The notes beneath the pieces are model-generated. The model saw nothing but the letters and a program-made list of their open reading frames with translations, was not told where the DNA came from and did not search any database. Shown one piece after another: positions 49,716 to 57,199 of a stretch of 61,350 nt of DNA. Numbering within the stretch: position 1 is the first letter of the stretch; each line of letters opens with the position of its first letter. Position numbers and translations under genes: made by a program. The DNA lies in the NCBI RefSeq assembly GCF_014696875.1, contig NZ_JACJQV010000184.1, positions 1-61,350 on the forward strand, given 5' to 3'. The stretch comes from Microcystis wesenbergii FACHB-1317. GTDB taxonomy: Bacteria > Cyanobacteriota > Cyanobacteriia > Cyanobacteriales > Microcystaceae.

Positions 49716-52343
49716 TTACACAGTCCCCCCAGCACCGCACACCACCCGAAAACCGTTGCTTTCGTCGAAGTTGATACTGCCGCGGCGGAGGTTGTAGCTG
49801 CGGCAAGCGGAACGGCAGTAATACGGATGTATGCACCAAGAACCTCCCCGCAATGAAGAACGATTATCATTCCCATTTTCTATCCAAGCACTGCCATCCG
49901 TCGGCGCACCATCATAATTATCGTGCCAGGTATCGGCGCACCATTCCCAAACGTTTCCGTGCATATCGTACAACCCAAAGGCGTTAGCTGCCTGAAAATA
50001 GCCCACTGGGGTTGTTTTACGTCGATATTTTCCTTTGGGTTCATCGGCATAAGTTTTAGTACCAGTACCTCGATAGTTAGCTAAATCTGCCGTTATCGTT
50101 TCCCCAAAGTGAAAGGCAGTTGTTGTCCCCGCTCTACAGGCATATTCCCATTCTGCCTCACTCGGTAGCCGATATTCCCGTTTTGTTTCCCTTGATAGTC
50201 GTTTACAGAATTCCGTTGCTTGATACCAGTTGACTCTTTCTACGGGTAGCTCATCCCCTTTAAAGTGAGAAGGGTTTGTCTCTAGGTCGATGTCTATTTT
50301 AGCGGTTGCGGCGATAGCTTGCCACTGAGCTTGGGTGATAGGATAACGCCCCATGTAGAAAGAGGAAACGGTTACTCGGTGTGGGGGTTTTTCTCGTCTA
50401 AATCCATCCCAACCAAATTTTTTCACCAGTCTTTCGATTTCCTCGTCTTCAGTTCCCATCATAAATGTGCCGCCGGGGATTTCCATCAATTCCAATTCGA
50501 CTCCCTCGGCTAGTTTTTCGACAATGCCTTCTGCTTGCCTTTTTTCCTTTTTAATTACCCAATTTACTGGTTCAAAATAACTTTGAGACTGACGTTCTAT
50601 GGTTGCTAGGGTAAATTCAAAGGTACGGGTTTTTAAGGGAGGTTGCGAGGGTTGAGGGATTGGAAGGGGATTGGAGATATTAACGGCGATTTCTTCGGCA
50701 AATTCTGCGTATTCTCCCCCCAGATTGCGTAAGACTTCGATGCTGACTTGAGCAAAGGGAAGAATTTTTTCTCTTTGTTCTGGGGGATAGGTGGGTAATA
50801 GGGTTAATAAAGCGGCAAAACTGCGGATAGGACTTTTAATTTCCCCGGCAATATATTGGGAAATAGCATCGAGTACCTTGATAGTTTGTCGCCTACCGAT
50901 AGCATCATTTAAGACCTGACGTACCCCGGGCAAAAAGTCATAGACTCGATACTGTCCTTCTTCATTTTCTACAATCGGTTTTAATAGACCTCCCATATAA
51001 AATTCTGCCACATGAACGGGACGCACTTCGTTTAAAAGAGTTTTACGAATAAGATTGACCACCTGCATACTTACCGGGGCAGCTGCCATCATTTTTGCTA
51101 GTTTTTTGGCCGGTTCTGACGCGGTGGCAAAAAATCGCTCGACCATTGCCTCGGCCTTATTTTTAATGCTGTTTTTATCCTCACTGTCTTGCTTATTTTC
51201 CTCTCTGGATATAGGGGAAATTTCGATAATTTGTTGTTGAATAAATTCTAAATCAAATAAAAAGGCGGAAATCTGAGCATTACCTGACCCGGCGACAACT
51301 TTTGCCCATTGTTTGAGGACTTCTGTTTCTAACGTGATTACGGGAATAAGAAGGGTATTTTGCCAGTTAATCGGTAGCCATTGGGGATAATTTTTTAAGA
51401 TTAATTTCGGATTGGGAACACCAGCAGTTAAAGCAGTGGTAAAGAGTTTACGTCCCCGTCCTAGTTGGGTACTATTCCATAATCTTTCGGGGAAAAGTTG
51501 CAGAATAGCGGTGGGTTGTTTTTCTGACCAATCTTTTAACCAAGGATGAATTAAGGCTTTTTGCCAGAGAGGAGAAACACAATCACTGACTAACAAAACT
51601 AATCCCCGTCCCCTGGGATGAATAAGTTCTTTATGGGAGTGATAACGTTGTCCAGGTTTACCTTTTTTTCTGCGTCTTACTAACTGTAATTCTTGATTAT
51701 TTGAGGTTGATAGATGCCAAACTCTGACGGTTTTAAATGCTCCTTGATTTTCTAAGAGATTTTGTAACTCATTAATTAATTCTCGCCAAATAAAAGAGGA
51801 TCTAGATTCTTCTACTACTAATTCGAGGGTTAACCAGCGTTCCGGTTGGGGTTTAGTCACGGGTAGCCAAATATCCCTTTCTGCAATAAAAGAAGCGGTT
51901 GCTTCTTCATCTAAAATCGTTTTAGTCGCTGAGGAAACTTTTAGCATGAAAGGACGCAAAGCGCGACTAATAAAGAGTGCTGTCTGTAGTGCCGCAGCAG
52001 CAGGAACTTGAAAAGGAAAGCCTTGGATTAGGGTGGGTTTTTCTATTTCTTTGGGGAGAGATTCTTCGGTAATAATATCGACATTTGGCTGGGATTTTGA
52101 TAGGTTATCTTCTGGAATATTCTCTAAATTTTCCTCTATTTTCTTAGAAGTTGATGAATCTATTGGCTGTTTATTTTCTGGAAATATTGGCGTTGATTGC
52201 AAGTCTTCAACACCCATTTGTAAGGCCAACCAGATACTATCAGCTACATCTTCATCACTGAGTTGTAACCGTTCGAGTAGTCCTGTTTGCTCTAGATAAT
52301 CTAATAGTTTTTTAATTGATGAATTGGATGGGGATTCACTCAT
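49716..52343 (-). CDS. SAV_2336/vWA-like protein with C-terminal FGE domain
   Basis: 875 aa, last gene of a four-gene operon; it overlaps the MoxR gene by 8 bp. The N-terminus is a small helical domain (1-45) and an acidic linker. Residues about 170-310 look like a vWA fold (WLTLELVVEESRSSFIWREL, RGRGLVLLVSDCVSPLW). The metal site reads EESRSS rather than DxSxS, so it may be degenerate. A helical region (about 390-590) resembles SAV_2336-type proteins. The FGE-fold domain (about 610-875) has IPGGTFMMGT, YRLPSEAEWEYACRAGT, MHGNVWEW and GFRVVCGAGG. Catalytic FGE Cys 1 is absent, suggesting recognition rather than catalysis. Confidence 0.82.
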   Translation of the reverse strand: MSESPSNSSIKKLLDYLEQTGLLERLQLSDEDVADSIWLALQMGVEDLQSTPIFPENKQPIDSSTSKKIEENLENIPEDNLSKSQPNVDIITEESLPKEIEKPTLIQGFPFQVPAAAALQTALFISRALRPFMLKVSSATKTILDEEATASFIAERDIWLPVTKPQPERWLTLELVVEESRSSFIWRELINELQNLLENQGAFKTVRVWHLSTSNNQELQLVRRRKKGKPGQRYHSHKELIHPRGRGLVLLVSDCVSPLWQKALIHPWLKDWSEKQPTAILQLFPERLWNSTQLGRGRKLFTTALTAGVPNPKLILKNYPQWLPINWQNTLLIPVITLETEVLKQWAKVVAGSGNAQISAFLFDLEFIQQQIIEISPISREENKQDSEDKNSIKNKAEAMVERFFATASEPAKKLAKMMAAAPVSMQVVNLIRKTLLNEVRPVHVAEFYMGGLLKPIVENEEGQYRVYDFLPGVRQVLNDAIGRRQTIKVLDAISQYIAGEIKSPIRSFAALLTLLPTYPPEQREKILPFAQVSIEVLRNLGGEYAEFAEEIAVNISNPLPIPQPSQPPLKTRTFEFTLATIERQSQSYFEPVNWVIKKEKRQAEGIVEKLAEGVELELMEIPGGTFMMGTEDEEIERLVKKFGWDGFRREKPPHRVTVSSFYMGRYPITQAQWQAIAATAKIDIDLETNPSHFKGDELPVERVNWYQATEFCKRLSRETKREYRLPSEAEWEYACRAGTTTAFHFGETITADLANYRGTGTKTYADEPKGKYRRKTTPVGYFQAANAFGLYDMHGNVWEWCADTWHDNYDGAPTDGSAWIENGNDNRSSLRGGSWCIHPYYCRSACRSYNLRRGSINFDESNGFRVVCGAGGTV
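49755..49835 (-). other. Variable patch (VR-like), copy 2
   Basis: 81 nt between RGGSW and GFRVV of the 875-aa protein. It encodes CIHPYYCRSACRSYNLRRG and then SINFDESN, where copy 1 encodes YFNPPFCRSACRYYCNRRF and then INDNIL. The 36 nt after the patch, up to ACTGTG, are identical in both genes. DNA further upstream in the domain (50100-50225 against 48315-48440) is about 94% identical. Confidence 0.5.
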
Positions 52344-53355
52344 CTTCTACCCTCCCCAAATCTTTCAAAAGTTGATTAATCAGGTCATCTTCAGTTGATA
52401 TAGCTCCTTTTTTGACCATAAAAATAGCATTAAGTAATTGATCCGTGGCTAGGGTTTGTGAATTGCGCTTTTGAATGAAGTTATCAATCAGTTTATCGAT
52501 GTCTGGATTGTTAGTAATTGTTTCTTCTAAATGGGCCTCAATTATTTTAATTAAGTCGGGTTTTTCCGGTTCTTTCATAGTTAAACGGAGACAACGACGC
52601 AAAAAAGGTGGGGGAAAGTCTCGTTCTCCATTGCTAGTTAAAATCACAAAAGGAAAAGCCTTACAGATAACTAAACCATCATTTATAGGTGTTTTTATAT
52701 CTTTCTGGGTAATGTCGGTTGTATCGGTATAAGCAGTGCGGACTTCAACCCTTGGGACTTCTTCTTTTAGCCTAACTAATTCGGGGATTTCAAAGCGTCC
52801 TTCTTCAAATAAGGTGAGTAAATCATTGGGTAAATCGATATCACTCTTATCAATTTCATCAATTAACAGTACTCTTGGCTTTTCCGACTCTAATAGTGCG
52901 GTTCCCAAGGCTCCAAGGGTAATATATTTTTCAATCTGTTTTAATTGGTCTTTTCGTTCTTCTGGGGTTAATTCTTTTTGCTGCCGTTCCAGTAATTTAA
53001 CTTCCTGTAACCGACCGATCGCATCATAGTTATAAAGTCCATCTTTTAGGGTAGTATGGGTAGTAATCGGCCAGTATAATACTTCTCCTAATTTTAATTC
53101 CTGGGCGACTTTATAGGCAAGAGATGACTTTCCCGTTCCGGGTTTGCCGGTTACTAATAAAGGTCGCCGTAAATACAAGGCTGCATTGACCATTTTAATT
53201 TCTTCTTCGCGCACTAGAAAGGTTTCTCCCCGATGCTTACGACGACTTTCTCCCGGTTGCTTTTCTTTGCCAAAAGGTCGCCAGCTGGGAGGGTCTGGTA
53301 ATGTCCAAGCGTCTGTGGGATCCTGATTTCCTGTAAAAATTTTCCAGTCTTTCAT
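52336..53355 (-). CDS. MoxR-type AAA+ ATPase
   Basis: 339 aa. Walker A is GKPGTGKSS (70-78), Walker B VLLIDEIDKSD (162-172), sensor 1 ILTSNGERDFPPPFLRRCLR with the arginine finger. A C-terminal lid follows (about 260-339). The MoxR group couples ATP hydrolysis to partners with vWA domains. Here it is third in an operon, after a protease gene (8-bp gap) and overlapping the vWA-like/FGE gene by 8 bp, which matches the vWA-MoxR-VMAP arrangement. It probably acts as the energy-dependent switch of that system. Confidence 0.88.
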   Translation of the reverse strand: MKDWKIFTGNQDPTDAWTLPDPPSWRPFGKEKQPGESRRKHRGETFLVREEEIKMVNAALYLRRPLLVTGKPGTGKSSLAYKVAQELKLGEVLYWPITTHTTLKDGLYNYDAIGRLQEVKLLERQQKELTPEERKDQLKQIEKYITLGALGTALLESEKPRVLLIDEIDKSDIDLPNDLLTLFEEGRFEIPELVRLKEEVPRVEVRTAYTDTTDITQKDIKTPINDGLVICKAFPFVILTSNGERDFPPPFLRRCLRLTMKEPEKPDLIKIIEAHLEETITNNPDIDKLIDNFIQKRNSQTLATDQLLNAIFMVKKGAISTEDDLINQLLKDLGRVEDE

Positions 53356-53363
53356 GATTCAAT

Positions 53364-55265
53364 TTATGGCATCAAAAGTGGATAGTTGGGGGGAACAAGC
53401 TGATAGTCATCCCAAAGTAATGATAGATGATTCCCAATATGATTAGGGTTTCCCCAATCTGTGCGCCTTTTTTCTTTGAGATGTGCTGATAGGTTTTCTA
53501 GGTTACATTGATGACAGATATTCTCCAAGGTTTCCTGACATTCAAAATTTTCAGCTTCGCGTACCCAAACAGCGAGGGGAATTCCCGCGTAGTAAAAGGC
53601 TTCCATGACATTTTCTCGATGGGATTCTCGAAGAATTTCTAATCTTGCTCCTATAATATTCTCTGGCATAATTTTCTTATATAATTCAAAGGGTTCACTA
53701 TCACAAAAACCACAAATTTCTGTAATTGTAGCCACAATTTTGCCTTTTTTTTCTTTTAATTTCTTACACTTCTTTTGCCAAAGCAAGCTTTCCTGATCCA
53801 GTGTAGTCTTTAGCCTTTCTGAAAATCTAACTATTACTTCATATTTTTTCCCCATAGGCGGAGGAGCAAAGGAAGGATTTTTATCGATTGTTAGTAAATC
53901 AATTGGCTCAATTTCTTTTTCAATTAATTTATAGGGAAAAAATATCTGAATCTTATTAATAGAACATTGACAAAGATTGAATGCCTCTTGATAAACATCT
54001 TTCAAATACTGAACAAAAAACTGCTGCTCTAAATTCTTAATTATAATTCCTTCATTCGACTGTAAAGATTTACAATAATTTCGTTTTTGTGGAGATTCTT
54101 GGGTAGGATCATAGTGTTTTACATCTTCAATAATCCAACTCCTGAGTCTCAAACCGTTATTTTCTTTAGTGACACTAACTAGCAAACAAGGTTCTTTTTC
54201 TTGTTCCGTCCTCCCAGTTAAATTTGTTCTCTTTTGTTCACGTTTAAATTCTAATAGACGAACTAAACTTTCCCAATCGTTTTTTAGATATTTTTGTAGC
54301 CATTGTTCAAGTTCATTTCTGTAGCTTTTTCCCTGTTTAATTTCCAGAATAAGATAACCAATTAATATCTGTAACCAGGTAACTTTTAGTTGCAATTCAG
54401 TCGATATTTGTAAAACTTGTTGATCTAATATATCAATAAGCTCAGTTAAATTAAATAATAACATTTCTGTGGGTGACCTAAAATCAACTAACTGAAATCC
54501 TACGTCGGACAAAAGGTTTTGATAAGCCAATTTAAGCTGTTTTTCCAATTCAGTATAATTGTTTTTTAGCAAGATTATAATTTCAGGAATATATCCATCA
54601 ATTTTGATTGTAGGAGTATCTAATAACTCTGGAAAAGCTCTGAGCAACATATATACTGGAATAAAAAATGCAATTTTTGCTTCAGGATTATCATGCTCAA
54701 TTGCAGCTATTCCCACCACTCCTTCTAATTCTTTATCCCAGATAGCGGTTCCACTAAATCCAGCTTGTAAACGTTCACCCGTGACTGTTTTTCCCTCTAT
54801 TTGTATTTGATTATAGGCAATCCCTTTTTTGATTTCTCCATCAGCCCAAATTCCTAGATTATTTGGAAAACCAAAGGCTTCAAATTGATGCCCATCTATT
54901 CTAATATTTTGATGACTAATCAATCTTGATGGTTGAGCTTTTGGCGGTTTTAAATCCTTATTCTTGAGTTTTAAGACAGCAATATCTTGGGGATCGTCAC
55001 TTTCAAATTCAACGGGTTTCCACATTTCTACCGTTGTTTCTAAAGATGTAACCGGTGAAATTAGAGGAAAATCACACTCAATAATTTCAGTGGGTTTCTT
55101 AGTAGATGTTACATTTTCTCCTATTGATTGATTAACAACATGAGCGCAGGTAATAATATACTCTTCTGAAACGAGAAACCCCGCTCCAACAATTATTATT
55201 TCATCATTTTTATTTTCCCTTAGTTTATAGATTCTTACAATCGAAAGTTCTATATCTTCAATCAT
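53364..55265 (-). CDS. Trypsin-like protease with VMAP-C-like tail
   Basis: 633 aa. The N-terminal ~215 residues are a trypsin/HtrA-like protease with an intact triad: His42 in ITCAHVV, Asp94 in DIAVLKL, Ser171 in AGFSGTAIW. No signal peptide is present, so it acts in the cytoplasm. A helical middle (about 230-360) follows. The last ~270 residues (VTKENNGLRLRSWIIEDVKH onward; EVIVRFSERLKTTLD, FYYAGIPLAVWVREAENFEC) resemble the VMAP-C domain of vWA-MoxR-associated proteins. In those predicted conflict systems the protease is the effector. It shares a base (TAATG) with the Trypco1 gene and lies 8 bp before moxR. Confidence 0.8.
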   Translation of the reverse strand: MIEDIELSIVRIYKLRENKNDEIIIVGAGFLVSEEYIITCAHVVNQSIGENVTSTKKPTEIIECDFPLISPVTSLETTVEMWKPVEFESDDPQDIAVLKLKNKDLKPPKAQPSRLISHQNIRIDGHQFEAFGFPNNLGIWADGEIKKGIAYNQIQIEGKTVTGERLQAGFSGTAIWDKELEGVVGIAAIEHDNPEAKIAFFIPVYMLLRAFPELLDTPTIKIDGYIPEIIILLKNNYTELEKQLKLAYQNLLSDVGFQLVDFRSPTEMLLFNLTELIDILDQQVLQISTELQLKVTWLQILIGYLILEIKQGKSYRNELEQWLQKYLKNDWESLVRLLEFKREQKRTNLTGRTEQEKEPCLLVSVTKENNGLRLRSWIIEDVKHYDPTQESPQKRNYCKSLQSNEGIIIKNLEQQFFVQYLKDVYQEAFNLCQCSINKIQIFFPYKLIEKEIEPIDLLTIDKNPSFAPPPMGKKYEVIVRFSERLKTTLDQESLLWQKKCKKLKEKKGKIVATITEICGFCDSEPFELYKKIMPENIIGARLEILRESHRENVMEAFYYAGIPLAVWVREAENFECQETLENICHQCNLENLSAHLKEKRRTDWGNPNHIGNHLSLLWDDYQLVPPNYPLLMP

Positions 55266-55630
55266 TATTCCTCTGAAACTATTTTTTGATTATTTTTTTC
55301 CTTGTTATCCCATTTTAGGGTAATTTCATAGTTAACATCGGCACTTCCAGATGCAATAATAGCCCCTAGCCCAACAGTCATTTTTATCCCAAATTTTACC
55401 TCTACCTGATCGGCTGGTTCATTCAAACTTTTGACCTTATTAATTATGGCATTTGCCACCGGTTTTATGCCATTTAATGCGTCTTCAAAAGATTGAGCGG
55501 CTTTAACAGCTATTTGATCTGTTCGGCTAATAAGTTTTTCTTCTGGTTTCGGTTTGGGTAAGGGTAACTTTTCATCCACCTCGATGTAAATAGTCCCCTC
55601 CTCTGAGGTAAATTCCACTAAACGAGTCAT
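55265..55630 (-). CDS. Trypco1/CU044_2847 family protein
   Basis: 121 aa, first gene of the operon. A beta-rich first part (LVEFTSEEGTIYIEVDEKLP) and a helical middle (TDQIAVKAAQSFEDALNGIK) are followed by the family's glycine-rich VEVKFGIKMTVGLGAIIASG and a final strand (VNYEITLKWD). These small 'trypsin-co-occurring' proteins are found next to trypsin-like effectors of conflict systems. They may control the protease; the role is not established experimentally as far as I know. An AGGAGAAT sequence lies just before the ATG. The stop overlaps the protease start by one base. Confidence 0.82.
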   Translation of the reverse strand: MTRLVEFTSEEGTIYIEVDEKLPLPKPKPEEKLISRTDQIAVKAAQSFEDALNGIKPVANAIINKVKSLNEPADQVEVKFGIKMTVGLGAIIASGSADVNYEITLKWDNKEKNNQKIVSEE

Positions 55631-55718
55631 AAAAATTCTCCTGTTTATTTTATTGCGGTTGCCCAGACTTAATCAATCACAACTCCATCTTTTTAGCCTC
55701 ATACCTAATTATATCTCT

Positions 55719-56546
55719 TTACCAAGTGTTCGGTTGAAAGTCAGCATCATTAATAATTGCCACCGTATCCCCAGAGGGTTTAATCACAAATAAACCTTTT
55801 TTATAAGCATAGCGATCGATTCCTTCGTTAATTTCAATTCCTGCCACTGCACCGTAAGCTCGATAGTTTTTGTAATGGGGAAAAGCGATTTTAAAACGAG
55901 TCAATTTTTCGATAAATTCATCCACATCATCTTGAGATAATCTCGATTTACATTCCACCACCACGAGATCGGTATCATCCACTCCTAGGATATCAATTTC
56001 CATGGCGATACCTTGACGCTTGACTCGAGCGCGGGGATAAACTTCCTTAATATCAATGCCTTTCTCCTGAAAAAGCCGTAAAACCGCCGGTTCTACCAAT
56101 TCCTCCACAAATCGACCCCAGCGAGTGGTGAGACTATCTACCGCTTTGCTGGTTCTTTCTACGGTGCGTTTCAGTTCTGCCATCGAGCGATCGGCTTCGG
56201 CAGACCGGCGCTCGCTTTCTAATTTCGCTTCGGCAGCTTGGCGCTCAAGTTCGGCAGCCCGGCGCTCGTTTTCTAATTTCGCTTCGGCAGCTTGGCGCTC
56301 AAGTTCGGCGGCCCGGCGCTCGCTTTCTAATTTCGCTTCGGCGGCCCGGCGCTCGCTTTCTAATTTCGCTTCGGCAGCTTGGCGCTCAAGTTCGGCAGCC
56401 CGGCGCTCGTTTTCTAATTTCGCTTCGGCAAAGATACGCTCCATTTCCGCTCGACGAAGATCGCTTTCCCGTAAACGGCGATCAAACTCCTCGGCGGAAG
56501 CGCGGAATAGCTGGTAAATATCCTCAAGGGTTACAGGTTCACTCAT
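55719..56546 (-). CDS. Coiled-coil PD-(D/E)XK-like protein (DUF3782 type)
   Basis: 275 aa from ATG 56546 (MSEPVTLEDIYQLFRASAEE); an ATG at 56570 adds eight residues. Residues about 20-125 are an Ala/Glu/Arg coiled coil made of 18-residue repeats (ERRAAELERQAAEAKLE). The C-terminal ~150 residues look like a nuclease-type fold: MEIDILGVDDTDLVVVECKS, with the D...ExK pattern, then DVDEFIEKLTRFKIAFPHYK. Such proteins are common in cyanobacteria and of unknown role. It lies 89 bp upstream of the Trypco1 gene on the same strand, so it could be part of the operon, but the spacing leaves that open. Confidence 0.8.
   Translation of the reverse strand: MSEPVTLEDIYQLFRASAEEFDRRLRESDLRRAEMERIFAEAKLENERRAAELERQAAEAKLESERRAAEAKLESERRAAELERQAAEAKLENERRAAELERQAAEAKLESERRSAEADRSMAELKRTVERTSKAVDSLTTRWGRFVEELVEPAVLRLFQEKGIDIKEVYPRARVKRQGIAMEIDILGVDDTDLVVVECKSRLSQDDVDEFIEKLTRFKIAFPHYKNYRAYGAVAGIEINEGIDRYAYKKGLFVIKPSGDTVAIINDADFQPNTW
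56227..56421 (-). repeat. 54-bp in-frame coding repeats
   Basis: Three nearly identical 54-bp units (56227-56280, 56281-56334, 56368-56421) and one 33-bp partial unit (56335-56367) encode the coiled coil of the DUF3782-type protein. Lengths are multiples of three, and the partial unit lacks exactly seven residues (ELERQAA). Copy number is likely to vary between strains. Confidence 0.85.
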
Positions 56547-56570
56547 GGACTGACATCGGAAACACAACAC

Positions 56571-57199
56571 CCCTAATTATTTTAGCGATTCGGTCGAGAA
56601 AACCGAGGAGCGCGAGAGAGCAAAAACGGGATAAATATTAAGAATTATGTAGTCTCAACAGAGAAAACGGGTTTCTTCAAGAAACCATGAGAAAACGGGT
56701 TTCTCAAAGGAACCCGTTTTCTGTATATAATGTTAATTTATGTTATGGAAGTCTTGAAAAATTGGCGATTGTTTGCACAAAATAGTCGCATTAATCTTTT
56801 GCAGTTAACGTCATCACTTCTTCTCTTTTGCCGAGCCTTTCTGCTGTTTACGATAGTTTGTTCAATTTTGCTGAATCTGATGGCTTGAGTCAAGTTAATC
56901 AGGTGAATAGTGCGAGAAATCAGGGTTTAACCGCACCGAATTTAATTTGATTTTCTCTGATTCATGAATAAACCTGATGAAAAAAAAAAAAAAAAAATAA
57001 GCATATTTTATATTCTATTGACGGTAGAAAAAAACGCTCTCAAAATGGTAGAAACGATTAATTGATGGTTTGACAGTCTTCAAGCCTAACCTAGACTGGC
57101 TGCGGTTGCGGAAAACAGGCTGACTCGGCTGAATAAATAATATTAAAGCAGCTTGTGGGCAATGCCCACCCTACACCACTCACCAGGAACCCTTGTATT
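56571..57199. other. 629-bp gap with decayed sequence
   Basis: No intact gene. It holds two family B hairpin pieces (56655-56725) and an A18 run (about 56981-56998). An open frame without a start, about 56833-56952, reads LPSLSAVYDSLFNFAESDGL then SQVNQVNSARNQGLTAPNLI before a stop, and may be the tail of a lost gene. A GTGGGCAATGCCCAC palindrome is at about 57155-57170, shortly before the giant gene. The promoter of that gene should lie in the last 100 bp. Confidence 0.6.

Noticed and set aside
46627-57199. Reverse transcriptase or template repeat of a diversity-generating retroelement
   Set aside because: No reverse transcriptase-like ORF on either strand, and the 36-nt constant end of the FGE genes occurs only in the two FGE genes themselves.
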